From assembly GCA_030068145.1 (NCBI GenBank), contig JAPJBO010000857.1, forward strand, positions 34,538 to 98,537: a DNA stretch of 64,000 bases. The letters run 5' to 3'. This DNA is from Diplonema papillatum (lineage: Eukaryota > Euglenozoa > Diplonemea > Diplonemida > Diplonemidae). The position numbers and the translations under genes are program-made. Shown one piece after another: positions 53,401 to 63,096 of this stretch. Below the pieces are notes generated by a model. The model worked only from the letters and a program-made list of their open reading frames with translations. It did no database searches and was not told where the DNA came from. Numbering within the stretch: the first letter of the stretch is position 1; every line of letters starts with the position of its first letter.

Positions 53401-55212
53401 ATGCCTGCACCTCCACGTGGTGGCCCCGGGCAACGCGGCGACTCTGCTGGGCCGCCGCGGCCGACGCAGGCCAACGACGCGAAAGCACCTGGCACTGGCT
53501 GGGTGCTGGCGGGAAAACGGCGAGGCCAGCTGGCACAGCTCAGGCCAGAGGACTGGCCCGTAGCGGTCGTAACGGCCAACGACATCAGGAAGCCGGAGAC
53601 GACACAGGGCGTAGCCCTGGTCACATGGGCGGACGCCACTGAGTTGGCGAAGAAGAGCCGGAAGGGACGACTGGCCGTGGTCGTCCTCGGGGCCAAAAGG
53701 CGGGAAGGCGAGGGGGTGGAGACGACGGTGGTGACGCGCAGAGGTCCGCGAACTGAAGTCCGCCCGGCCGTCCTGCTGCAGCTTGGCGACGAGCTGGTTG
53801 GGACGCTGCTCCGAAGGACAAGCGCACCCCTGCCGCCCGCGGACGAACACAGGGTGTCCGTGGTAGTCGCGCGCCGGTACGCGACGGTGGAAGGGTGGAC
53901 GGGCTGTGGGGCGGACGCCAGGGCCTGGCTTACGGGCCATTTCGTGGGAGAGGGCGTACCCCGGGAGGACATCAAGTCGCTTACGGGGATCGAGACGCGC
54001 GGCACCCCCGGCCCCACGGCCCAGATCCGCGCACTACTGCGAGTCGCTGGACGCAGCAAGGAGGGCGCCTTGGCGGCTTCGGGGAAAGGGGGCGTCTTCA
54101 CAACGCTGAAAGGGGACGGAAGAGGCGCGCTATGGCTGAGGGACGACCTTACCCTGGACGAAGCGAGGAAAGCCGCTGCGCGCGCGAAGACGAGCCTCAT
54201 CGTCAGTGTGCGCGGCATGGGCGTACTAAAAGGGGAGGGGGAACAGGCCGAGGCGGCTATGAGAGCGTTGCTGGGGACGGCGGCTGCGCAGGAGGAGGAG
54301 CAGCCGGGACAGCCGGGCCAGATCTGGGACGTAGCCGGGTTTCCGCGGACGATCTCGCCGGTGCAGGTGGCAGCGTTTCTCCACGCGGCCGGATGGACGG
54401 GCGTCGAGGTGATCCGCGTGATCCCGAAGCGCAGCAAGCGCCTCGCCGTCGTCCGCGGCCCGGAGCCACCGGCCTGGATTTTCCAGGTCGAGACGACTGG
54501 GGAACTGGTCACCGTGTCGACGGTCAGGGAGAAGGACGAGGCGCAACCGAGATGGGTGCAGACAAAGGGGACGGAAGAGACCCGGACAGACCCGGCCGAA
54601 GACGGAACAGAGCGTCAGGGAATGACCTACGCCAAGGCCGCTTTCATCGGCCTGTACGGAAGGAAGCAGGGCTTGAAGGCCTGGAGTGACGGCAGACCGC
54701 AGACGACCCAAGCGGCGCCAGCAGAAACAGGACAGCAGAGCGGGCCCCCGGGGAACCCCGGCGCCGACATCCCGCAAACCTCGGACGCACCACCGCCGAA
54801 CGCCGGAAAGGGGGGCAAGAAAGGAAAGAAAGGGGGGAAAGCAGGAAAGCACCAGCCGCAGCCAGCCGAACAGGACGCGCAGCGACCCGACGAGGTGAGG
54901 GCAAAGCTCGAGAGGGAGGTGTCCGAGCTGCGCGCCCAGAACGCTGACATGTGTCGGAAGATGGAGGAGCTGGGGACGCTGGTGCAGGCCTTGCGTGCGC
55001 AGCTCCAGGCACGGACAGGCGACCCCCAGAAGACGACGTCACCCTCGCCGAAGCGGCAGTCGCTGGCGGAGCCGGACAAGGTCAAGAAGCGGCCGAGGTC
55101 GCTGACCAAGTCCAAGTCGCGGTCACCGGAGCCCCCGAAGCAGCCACCGTCAAAGGCGACGAGGACCCTGAAGCAGATGGGCTTCGGGAGCACGGCGCCG
55201 GCCCGTAAATGA
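53401..55212 (+). CDS. LINE family B ORF1 protein
   Basis: 603 residues, probably the RNA-binding partner of ORF2. The N-terminus is Pro/Gly/Arg-rich. The middle (about 40-370) has repeated beta-alpha-looking segments such as WPVAVVTANDIRK, HRVSVVVARRYATVEGW and RTISPVQVAAFLHAAGWTG, which may be RRM-like folds as in many LINE ORF1 proteins, though no RNP motif is clear. The segment at about 490-540 (VRAKLEREVSELRAQNADMC) is a coiled coil suited to trimerisation. Basic, Ser/Pro-rich tails follow. It ends AAA TGA. The start was chosen as the first ATG after the CA tract, 42 bp in. ORF2 continues in the same frame after the TGA. Confidence 0.85.
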   Translation: MPAPPRGGPGQRGDSAGPPRPTQANDAKAPGTGWVLAGKRRGQLAQLRPEDWPVAVVTANDIRKPETTQGVALVTWADATELAKKSRKGRLAVVVLGAKRREGEGVETTVVTRRGPRTEVRPAVLLQLGDELVGTLLRRTSAPLPPADEHRVSVVVARRYATVEGWTGCGADARAWLTGHFVGEGVPREDIKSLTGIETRGTPGPTAQIRALLRVAGRSKEGALAASGKGGVFTTLKGDGRGALWLRDDLTLDEARKAAARAKTSLIVSVRGMGVLKGEGEQAEAAMRALLGTAAAQEEEQPGQPGQIWDVAGFPRTISPVQVAAFLHAAGWTGVEVIRVIPKRSKRLAVVRGPEPPAWIFQVETTGELVTVSTVREKDEAQPRWVQTKGTEETRTDPAEDGTERQGMTYAKAAFIGLYGRKQGLKAWSDGRPQTTQAAPAETGQQSGPPGNPGADIPQTSDAPPPNAGKGGKKGKKGGKAGKHQPQPAEQDAQRPDEVRAKLEREVSELRAQNADMCRKMEELGTLVQALRAQLQARTGDPQKTTSPSPKRQSLAEPDKVKKRPRSLTKSKSRSPEPPKQPPSKATRTLKQMGFGSTAPARK

Positions 55213-55347
55213 AGGCAGAGCCCCCTTGGCGGGGCGGGGGAGGAACACGGACATGCCGGCTACGACACGACGGGAAGGAAGCTCGTTGGGGGGGGACCTG
55301 TAACTATCCTCGCCGACGAGCGGTGGGTACGAGCTGCGACCCGCGAG

Positions 55348-58300
55348 ATGCTTGGCCGCGCATGCCCGGTGCCGGGAGACGGGAACTGCCAGTTCTCAGC
55401 CATCGCACAACGGCACGGGACAGTGGATGCAGAGCGACTGCGACAAATGGTAGTTGATGAGATGGGGGCGCGCCCGGCTGACTACCGTCCGTACATGGTG
55501 ATGGAACCGGGGCCGGACAGTCGAGGGCTCACGGTGGCGGAAGAGTTGGCCAAGTGGCAGGCTTACCTGGCGGCCATGCGGAGGAACGCCACGTACGGCG
55601 ATGAGCTGACACTACGGGCAGCGTCGCGAGTGCTGCGCTGCGACATCTGGGTGCTGAACGCGACGAGCCGGGAGGCCCTACGTGGATGCAGACAACCGTC
55701 GCCGACCGCGACCATTGTTCTTACGTACCGGCCGGAGCACTACGACACCGTGATTCTACCGCTGCCGAGCCAGCGCCTGCTGGAGGCGACGACAGGCGAC
55801 ACGGTACCCTTGGCGCGGCTCGCTCTGATTAATGCTGGCCCGGTTGCTGGCACAGACGCACCGACCCACCACCTACCAACCGGCGTGCCCGCCGCTGCGC
55901 GGACCCGGCAACGGAACACGCGCCCCCGCGCGCCCGAACCAAGGTTACCCAGCATCGCCGAGGCGAAGCAGGATCGATCATGGAGCCCGCACGACGACGA
56001 TATAGTGATCGTCACCATAAACGTGACATCCTTGGACACGGAGAAGCTGTTGGTGGTGGCCCTGCTCAAAGCAGATATAGTCGTACTGCAAGAGACCCGG
56101 GTAACCAAGGCAGAAAAGGCGTACATGGGTTCATTTCTCGCGGCGTACGGATGGAACGTGCACTGGGGCGACGACGTAACGATGGTGGAAGGTGGAGACG
56201 GGAGAAGCCAAAGAAGACCTGGTGGAGTGGCAGTGCTAACCCGTCAGCACCTCACAGCGCAACTAGTGGCAGCGGTTGAAGACTCAGAGAAGAGAGTGGT
56301 GGCATCGACGCGCGTTGTGCATGTTGTCGTAGCCCTGGGGGACGGCAGAACAGCATTACACATATTCTCGTTGTACGGGCAGAGCGGGAACAGCGTGCAG
56401 GTGCAGGGGGAAAGGGAGCAGTTGATAACAGAGGTGTTGGGTATAGCGGCAGGCCTGGGGCAAGTGCCGACCCTTGTAGTGGGTGACTTCAATTGTTCGA
56501 CAGAGACCAGTTCAGTACTAGCCGCAGCATGCCGGTCGGGAAGATGGGCAGATGCGGCAGCCGCTTACGCGGTAGGCCAAGGCGAAGAACCACCGTGCAC
56601 GTGCTGGGCGCCGAATGCGACAGGAGGGAGCAGGATAGACTTGTGCCTCGCCAATGCCTGTGCGGCACCAGCCATCAGCAAGGTCTGCACAGTGGAAAGG
56701 AAAAACAGCGAGTTCCACACGCATGCACCAATGTACGTGACGATGCGCCAGCAAGTGTTCCGAGAGCGCCACAGGCGCGCAATACTCCCGACAGCATTTC
56801 CTCGGGCATATCCGTTGCTCAACCTGAGTGAGAAGAGTCTTTTAGAAGTGTTCGCCAACGAGGCAAAAGAGGCCATGACGGGAGCTATGAGTCTGAAACA
56901 GCTATCGCAACACGCAGAAAGCTATCTGCTCATGTTGCACAGGCGCGAGCTCGCATTGCCGTCCAGGGCGTACAAGGGACGCGGGAACCAAGTGGTCAGC
57001 GACTCGCGACTAGCCACCAAATTCCAGCACTCGTCAACAAGGGGTGCCTCCACGAAGCAAACTCGAGCACGAGACGAGCTGTTGGGGCACCTGCGGACAT
57101 TGGTACAAGCAGCCCGGGAGCGACTGAGATCTGACATACCGTATCCGCTTACAAGACGAGAGGAAAAAGCGAGAGAAGCCGCACGGAAGAGGGTAGGAAG
57201 AGGCCACATCCCGGAGGCAGTCGCCAACATCGTGATGTCAGGCGATCTCTCCGAGTTACAAGCGCTTCAAAGCGCCTTGACGAGCCTGGAGGGATCCCAG
57301 AGGGCAGCATTCTCCGCGCTCAGACGGCACAGAAAGGCGCAGTGGACGCATAAGATGCAGGAAGCATGGGCGCATGGAAGGGGCTTAGTGTTCAATTTCA
57401 TCGCCGATAAATATGCCTCGCCGTTGACGTTCCTGCGACGGGACGACGGAACCCTGACGGCGAACGCGGCGGAAATTGACGAGATCTTGAGGGGCGAGAA
57501 GGCGTGGGGTGGAATCTTTCAGCGATACACGACGCGGGAGGAACCGTGCTGGGGGCGGTTTCTGCGGATGTACAGCCCCGTCCTGCCAGACAGGGCCGAA
57601 ATGGAGTGCGAGGCGATAACGGTGGGTGACGTGAAAGCAGCGCTTGCGAAGATGAAGAAGTCAGCCTCAGCTGGGATGCACGGGTGGAGGATCCACGAGC
57701 TGCAACAGCTGCCGAACTCGCTTCTGGAAGGGTTCGCACGAGTACTAAATGAGGTGGAGGAAAGCGGAGAATGGCCGGAAGAACTGATGCACGCTCTCGT
57801 CTCGCTGATACCGAAACCGAAGAGCACAGGAGATCCCTTGTCCCAACGACCGATCTCAGTGGCACCGGTGCTGTACAGGATATGGGCTGCTGTCAGGGCT
57901 AAAGACGCGCAACGCTGGATGGACGAACTGGCTCCAGAGGGGCTCCACGGCTGCCGGCCTAAGCACAGCACGGAAGACCTTTTCTGGCATCTGGCAGCCG
58001 AGATCGAAGAGGCGCACCTCATGGGGCGCCCGCTGTATGGCATCGCGTTCGACTTTAAAAAGTGCTTCGATTCGGTGCCCATCAACGTCACCCTGCAACT
58101 CGCAAAGAAGCTGGGATTCAACCGAAAGGTACTTCGGGCATTAGAAGCCGCATACCGACAAATGCAACGGCATTTCAAGGTAAACGGGACGGTCGGAGGT
58201 GGGTTTATCCCAACAAACGGGATCATGCAGGGCTGCGCAATCAGTGTGATACTGATTGGGCTGTTGATCAGCGTGTGGATGAGGCACGTAGCGCAAGAAG

Positions 58301-61029
58301 GACGTCCACGATCATACGTGGATGACATAACAGCCACGGCCAGAGAAGCAAGTCACCTGCAGACGATAGCGAACAAGACGGTACAATTCGAAGAAATGAC
58401 CGGCTTATGGATTTGCCTAGCGAAATCCCACTCGTTTGGAACGACGTTGCGCCAACCAGCGGTCGAAATCATGAGCTGGCAAGAAGACACTGATGTTTTC
58501 GTCTCGGAAGACCCCCCGCGATTCTACAAACGGACGGACAGCTTCGATTGCCTTGGGGTCATGGTGCACGCACGTGGGCATGGACGCCAGCTGTCGAGCA
58601 GGATCCGACAACGCAGAGAAGGAGCAGTACTAAATTTGCAACGAATAAAAAGAATACCAGTACCGGCAACGGCACGTGAGACGCTGGTTTCAATGACCGC
58701 GTGCGCAAAAATGTACTACGGCATATCGGTCATGCCGTTAGACAACAGGACGTCGAACACCATGCGCCAGGCCGTCATGACAGCCCTATGGACCGGTCCC
58801 AGCAGACGTGCAGTTGAAGTGGTGATGCAGGTGCTTCACCACGGGCACCGGCTGGACCCTTACACTGCCCCGGCTTACATACGGATCCGGACATGGGTGC
58901 GACAAATGCGGAAGTGGCGGCACATCAGGACACTGGCGGGTGTGGCTTGGGCGCACAAAGAGACGTTACCGGATGGTTCTCCGCACAGGTTGATGTGGGA
59001 TGCTCTAAGCCAGGCGGAGTGGGCGTGGACAACCCCTGACACCATCGGGTATACCAATGAGATCGGAGAGCAGGTCGTTTTTAACACGGACGATGCGAAC
59101 GAGAAGCAAACGACAATCATGCTGCACGACTTGCGCCAGGCGCTACGACGCCAACAATTGGCAAAGATGTGCAACAGAAGGGAAGACTTGCGAGGATGTG
59201 CGCACGGGGTGGATGGAAGCGTAACCCGACATCTCCTCGAAGCTCTCGATAATGGATTGACAGGATACCAACAGGGGATGTTACGATCAATAATAGCTGG
59301 GGCCGTGGCAACTACAGGCAGAACGGGGAAAAACGAGACTTGCCCATATTGCAACCAGGACGAAAGGGAAACTGTGGCGCACTTGTGGTGGGAGTGTGAG
59401 GCTTGGAGGGGTATACGGCAGGAGCACGGCATGGGCACCGTGGACAGGACAACATGGCCGAATTGCCTGAGCATGTGCGGAGTCGCACCCATGCACAGAC
59501 ACGGCACGGACCCCGCCCTGCAGCCAGTACCACTCGACCATGGTGAAGCCTGCCAATTTGTAAGCAGGCTACAGCGATACTACCTGGCTGTACTGCGTGC
59601 AAGGCAGATAAGGGATGAGAGAGAGCAGGAGACAAGTCGCCACCATCGACTGACCCAATACCCGTGGGGGTGGAGAACAACGAGTCCAAGGCGGGTCTGC
59701 ATTCCAAAGATTGAGGCCGAAACAATCACGCAGCAGTGGAAGCACGGCGGCGAATTGTGGAACGCCATGCACTGGTGGCTAAACAGACTTCGATGGGCGC
59801 ACGTTGGATCGGAACACGCAGTGACTTTCTTGGAGTTGGCCATAGACTTCGAAGTCACAACGGGCGTGCGGCTGCCGATAGTGGCAAATCGGCGAATCCA
59901 ACCGCCGGCAGCCTCGAAAGCCAAGGCGACGTCGGCCCGAGCCGTACTCCCCCCCAGAGAAACCACCGAGGGCCTATGCATGTACTTCGATGGCGGCTCA
60001 AGGCAGAACGGAACTGCACTGGCGGTGGCTGGGGCCGGAGCAGTCATCTACAAGGATGGGCTGAAGCTGGCGGAGACAACAGTTCCCTTGGGTCGGACCA
60101 CCAACAACGTGGCCGAGTACAACGGCCTGATAGCGGGGATACGACTGCTCGGGGAACAGCCGGGCGACGTTGAAGGGCCGGTAAAAGTCAGGGGCGACTC
60201 ACAAGTTGTAATAGGACCAGTAAACGGGACGGCCATGTGCAAACCCAACTTACGACCGTATTTTCTGCAGGCGAGGGCGAGCATGGCCGACCTGACACCG
60301 CGGTTTGAGTTCAGTCTGGAACACGTACCGCGGAGTAGGAACGTCGATGCGGACGCGTTAAGTAACGCGGCCATGGACAGGGTGCAAGCAGAGACGGGCG
60401 CGCAAGTAGGATTGATACGGGCGCAGTATGAGGAGTACAAGGGCAGTGCACTGGCGAAAGGTCAGTCTTTCCGAGCGGTCACCAGCGCGGTAGCACGAAT
60501 CTGTGGCGTAGCGTGGCACTGTGGGCACGTCTCCAATGTCACCAGCGTCACAGCGCTAGGCGGAGGGGTAATGCTAGGCCTCTCGTGCCGAGCCGAGCTA
60601 GCCCCGCAGACCGAAGCAGTGTTGCAGGAAATGAGTCAGCCGCGCCCTGGCACACACACAGCTGCGACGGCACCCGCGAGCCCATTCGTCAAGGCACATG
60701 AGGCATGGGCAGCGAGCAGGCACCCGGAACACTTTTACAGTACAACATGGAAGGAGGAGGCGGAGTGGAAGGGAAGAGAGCAGGAGAGGGGCGCAAGCAG
60801 CCAGCGATCCCGACCAACAGCAAGGAAAGCGAGGAATGCGACGGCACGATGCGCGAAACATGATGAACCCCGCTGCACCGCGTGTAAGAAGAGGCGATTG
60901 CCCCCAGATACGTGTTGCGACCAGCAGCACATGGGACATGGAGCAGGGAGCCTAAACCAAACGAGGCTGCAGTTTAGATCAGAGCGTGGCCACCACGAGC
61001 AGCCGGCAGGACCATCAGCTGTGACGTGA
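55348..61029 (+). CDS. LINE family B ORF2: OTU protease, endonuclease, reverse transcriptase, RNase H
   Basis: 1,893 residues from the first ATG; the frame is open 135 bp further up to the ORF1 stop. Domains: OTU cysteine protease (D11/C14 in GDGNCQF, H131 in YRPEHYD); APE-like endonuclease (N225 in TINV, E249 in LQETR, D380 and N382 in VGDFNC, GGSRIDL, closing His in FHTHAPM); reverse transcriptase with D902 in FDFKKCFD and D992/D993 in SYVDD; a CCHC finger C1332/C1335/H1345/C1350 in CPYCNQ...HLWWEC; RNase H with D1548 in YFDGGS, E1590 in NVAEYNG, D1617 in RGDSQ and D1667/D1669 in NVDADALSN; and a C-terminal Cys cluster (CAKHDEPRCTACKKR). It nicks target DNA and copies its RNA there. The OTU domain may cleave ubiquitin or process a fused ORF1-ORF2 product. 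All visible catalytic residues are intact. Confidence 0.95.
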   Translation: MLGRACPVPGDGNCQFSAIAQRHGTVDAERLRQMVVDEMGARPADYRPYMVMEPGPDSRGLTVAEELAKWQAYLAAMRRNATYGDELTLRAASRVLRCDIWVLNATSREALRGCRQPSPTATIVLTYRPEHYDTVILPLPSQRLLEATTGDTVPLARLALINAGPVAGTDAPTHHLPTGVPAAARTRQRNTRPRAPEPRLPSIAEAKQDRSWSPHDDDIVIVTINVTSLDTEKLLVVALLKADIVVLQETRVTKAEKAYMGSFLAAYGWNVHWGDDVTMVEGGDGRSQRRPGGVAVLTRQHLTAQLVAAVEDSEKRVVASTRVVHVVVALGDGRTALHIFSLYGQSGNSVQVQGEREQLITEVLGIAAGLGQVPTLVVGDFNCSTETSSVLAAACRSGRWADAAAAYAVGQGEEPPCTCWAPNATGGSRIDLCLANACAAPAISKVCTVERKNSEFHTHAPMYVTMRQQVFRERHRRAILPTAFPRAYPLLNLSEKSLLEVFANEAKEAMTGAMSLKQLSQHAESYLLMLHRRELALPSRAYKGRGNQVVSDSRLATKFQHSSTRGASTKQTRARDELLGHLRTLVQAARERLRSDIPYPLTRREEKAREAARKRVGRGHIPEAVANIVMSGDLSELQALQSALTSLEGSQRAAFSALRRHRKAQWTHKMQEAWAHGRGLVFNFIADKYASPLTFLRRDDGTLTANAAEIDEILRGEKAWGGIFQRYTTREEPCWGRFLRMYSPVLPDRAEMECEAITVGDVKAALAKMKKSASAGMHGWRIHELQQLPNSLLEGFARVLNEVEESGEWPEELMHALVSLIPKPKSTGDPLSQRPISVAPVLYRIWAAVRAKDAQRWMDELAPEGLHGCRPKHSTEDLFWHLAAEIEEAHLMGRPLYGIAFDFKKCFDSVPINVTLQLAKKLGFNRKVLRALEAAYRQMQRHFKVNGTVGGGFIPTNGIMQGCAISVILIGLLISVWMRHVAQEGRPRSYVDDITATAREASHLQTIANKTVQFEEMTGLWICLAKSHSFGTTLRQPAVEIMSWQEDTDVFVSEDPPRFYKRTDSFDCLGVMVHARGHGRQLSSRIRQRREGAVLNLQRIKRIPVPATARETLVSMTACAKMYYGISVMPLDNRTSNTMRQAVMTALWTGPSRRAVEVVMQVLHHGHRLDPYTAPAYIRIRTWVRQMRKWRHIRTLAGVAWAHKETLPDGSPHRLMWDALSQAEWAWTTPDTIGYTNEIGEQVVFNTDDANEKQTTIMLHDLRQALRRQQLAKMCNRREDLRGCAHGVDGSVTRHLLEALDNGLTGYQQGMLRSIIAGAVATTGRTGKNETCPYCNQDERETVAHLWWECEAWRGIRQEHGMGTVDRTTWPNCLSMCGVAPMHRHGTDPALQPVPLDHGEACQFVSRLQRYYLAVLRARQIRDEREQETSRHHRLTQYPWGWRTTSPRRVCIPKIEAETITQQWKHGGELWNAMHWWLNRLRWAHVGSEHAVTFLELAIDFEVTTGVRLPIVANRRIQPPAASKAKATSARAVLPPRETTEGLCMYFDGGSRQNGTALAVAGAGAVIYKDGLKLAETTVPLGRTTNNVAEYNGLIAGIRLLGEQPGDVEGPVKVRGDSQVVIGPVNGTAMCKPNLRPYFLQARASMADLTPRFEFSLEHVPRSRNVDADALSNAAMDRVQAETGAQVGLIRAQYEEYKGSALAKGQSFRAVTSAVARICGVAWHCGHVSNVTSVTALGGGVMLGLSCRAELAPQTEAVLQEMSQPRPGTHTAATAPASPFVKAHEAWAASRHPEHFYSTTWKEEAEWKGREQERGASSQRSRPTARKARNATARCAKHDEPRCTACKKRRLPPDTCCDQQHMGHGAGSLNQTRLQFRSERGHHEQPAGPSAVT

Positions 61030-61085
61030 GGATGTTGACAACGTGGGCTATACTCCGCTTCAGGGGTTACCCGAAATTGAATTCC

Positions 61086-61086
<1 letters not shown>

Positions 61087-61145
<59 letters not shown>
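61087..61145. repeat. (CA)n tail of LINE family B
   Basis: About 29 CA units after GAAATTGAATTCC, directly followed by the truncated family-A copy starting GGACGGTTGT. Confidence 0.98.
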
Positions 61146-61147
<2 letters not shown>

Positions 61148-61726
61148 ACGGTTGTACGGGGCGTCACCCGACGAGCGCAGCTGTCAGAGGCGACAGAAGG
61201 CATCATCGTGAGGATACGCGAACACGCGCAGGCGGGAATCGCGGACGAACATGAGAGCAGCCCTTACCCGCCACACCTGAATTGGGCCGCAACCTTCTTG
61301 CCAGAGGAGGCTTACCCGGCAGGATGGACACAGGGAAAACCCGACTGGAAAGGCAGAACGGAAGAGGCCGAAAGGGGTTCAAGCACTGACCCGCGCAAAG
61401 GTGCCCCCCCGTGCGAGGCCCCAGAAGGCGCTGCTAACACTTCCCGCCCTGGAGTGGTTTGCTCGCTCCACAAAAAGCCGCGATGCAGTGAGTGCGTAAA
61501 AAAGCGTCTACCGGCGGAGACCTGCTGTCGCCTCAAGCAGCATCATCACGGATCGGATGGTCTAAGGCCCCGGATGCACTTCTGCACAGCTCACAGACTA
61601 GGACGTTGCGGCGATTGTGTGGCTGAAAACGAAGCATTAGCCAGCTGCTGCACAAAGCATCACGCAAACAGGAGAGCGAATGGAGGCCCCCACTCCCAGC
61701 CCGGGGGTGCATCGGCCGTCACCTAG
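61146..61726 (+). pseudogene. LINE family A ORF2 C-terminal fragment (frame intact)
   Basis: The frame runs from the CA tract to a TAG and contains FLPEEAYPAGWTQGKPDW, CSLHKKPRCSECVKKRLP, TCCRLKQHHHGSDGLR and MHFCTAHRLGRCGDC, ending GASAVT, very like the PSAVT end of family B ORF2. It is a truncated relic of a larger gene, not a complete one. The conserved Cys/His pattern across families suggests a functional zinc-binding end of ORF2. Confidence 0.85.
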
Positions 61727-61783
61727 CTTAATCTGAGCGTGGTCGTACTTTCGTGAAGGGAGGCACCACGTTAAAACGGGTCC

Positions 61784-61796
<13 letters not shown>

Positions 61797-61825
<29 letters not shown>
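61797..61825. repeat. (CA)n tail of family A copy 2
   Basis: About 14 CA units, directly followed by GGGGGGAAAACC, the start of the family-C element. Confidence 0.97.
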
Positions 61826-61827
<2 letters not shown>

Positions 61828-61869
61828 GGGGAAAACCATAACGCACTCAACACATACTCAAACGGTAAA

Positions 61870-63096
61870 ATGAACCTCCACGCGGTCCCCCTGGGGCCCG
61901 AGGGAATACCCTCGGGCAGCGAAAGGTTCGAAGCCGAAGTGCGTGTGGTGCACCTACCCGAAACCCGTGCATACACTCTGCGTCTTGAGACGTTGAAGGG
62001 GCGGGTAGGTGCGTACGAGCGCCTGGTCGAGCAGCTTGGGTGGGCTGGGGCCAGAGTGCGGATCAAGAAGGGAGTCGCGCACATCGAGGCGACGGAGCCA
62101 CCACCAGTTGCCAAGGTGCGCGTTGGCGAGGAGGAAGGCGAAATCGTCGACGTCGAGGCGCGCGACCGGGCCCGGCAAGAGGCGCACCGACAGGAGCGCA
62201 TCCAGCGAACCCGCCAAGAGCTGGACAGCCTCGCCGCTGCAGGACCACCGAAACGCCTGCCGGACAACGGGGCCCCCAGGGGACCCACGTACTCCAAGCC
62301 CGAGTTCCTCGCCGAGTTCGGGAAGAAGAAGGGGGAAGACGAGTGGCGCTGGGCGCTCAAAGCGCATGAAGAAGTGCGGAAGAGGCAGCTGACGAGACTG
62401 CGGGAGCAGCTGAAGGAGCTGTCCCCGACGGACGACGCGGAGATGCGAGAAGAGAGGCGCGAGCAGGGGAACCAGGACGAGACGGCAGCGGCCTGGGAAG
62501 CCTGGGCGCAGCAGCAGAGCAGGCAGCGAGAGGCCTGGCAGAAGGAGCGAACTGCCGCGCGAGAGGCTTGGGAGGGCGCGTTCGAAAAGCGCTTCCGAAG
62601 CTGGGCTGACGCCCAGACGCAGATAGCCACCAAGCGCGAAGACAACGCCTACACGCGCCAGATAGGGTGGATGGCGGAGACGGAGCAGAAGCTGGACCGT
62701 ATTACGCAGGAGATGTGCGCCAGAATCGACTCAGCGCTTGGGAGAATTGCACAGGTCGCACAGCAATCTGCCGCCGCAGGCGTGCCCGCGCGGACAGACG
62801 AGCCCGTACCTGCAATCCAACCGACTCCACCCCCTGCCGAGCCGCCGGTACCTTTAGCCGAAAACGCCGCGCAGGAGCCCCTCCCGGCCCAGCCCCTCAC
62901 CACAGCTTCCAAGAAAGGGAAGAAAGCTAAGAAGGAGGCTGACGAAAAGGAGCTGGCCGAGCAGTTGAAGCAGCTCAACGAAGCTACAAAGAGACCGGTC
63001 GCCGGAAAGGCGAAGGGCGGGAAAGGCGGGGGTAAGCAGCAGCTCCTGACTGACATGGTGTCAACCAACCGCTACAGCCCCATCGATAAAAAGTAG
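61870..63096 (+). CDS. LINE family C ORF1 protein
   Basis: 408 residues. A beta-rich N-terminal part (VRVVHLPETRAYTLRLETLK) precedes a very long charged helical region (about 100-310) rich in Arg, Glu, Gln and Trp (AAAWEAWAQQQSRQREAWQK), a probable coiled coil. A Pro-rich linker and a Lys/Gly-rich tail (KKGKKAKKEADEKELAEQ) follow. It has almost no similarity to family B ORF1, but a like arrangement: fold, coiled coil, basic tail. The first ATG after the CA tract was chosen as the start; an ATG at 61753 lies in the upstream family-A 3' UTR and would read through the CA repeat. It ends AAG TAG GGG. Confidence 0.82.
   Translation: MNLHAVPLGPEGIPSGSERFEAEVRVVHLPETRAYTLRLETLKGRVGAYERLVEQLGWAGARVRIKKGVAHIEATEPPPVAKVRVGEEEGEIVDVEARDRARQEAHRQERIQRTRQELDSLAAAGPPKRLPDNGAPRGPTYSKPEFLAEFGKKKGEDEWRWALKAHEEVRKRQLTRLREQLKELSPTDDAEMREERREQGNQDETAAAWEAWAQQQSRQREAWQKERTAAREAWEGAFEKRFRSWADAQTQIATKREDNAYTRQIGWMAETEQKLDRITQEMCARIDSALGRIAQVAQQSAAAGVPARTDEPVPAIQPTPPPAEPPVPLAENAAQEPLPAQPLTTASKKGKKAKKEADEKELAEQLKQLNEATKRPVAGKAKGGKGGGKQQLLTDMVSTNRYSPIDKK

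Larger units (their letters stand above)
61146..61825 (+). mobile_element. LINE family A, truncated copy 2 with (CA)n tail
   Basis: It starts GGACGGTTGTACGG immediately after the family-B CA tail and carries the ORF2 C-terminus, the GTGGTCGTACTTTCGTGAAG 3' UTR and its own CA tail (61797-61825). 5' truncation is usual for LINE insertions. The junction with the CA tract is clean. Confidence 0.88.

Noticed and set aside
55209-55457. Stop-restart coupling at the overlapping ATGA of LINE family B ORF1
   Set aside because: The ATG opens an 82-residue frame that is not ORF2, so it does not explain ORF2 translation.
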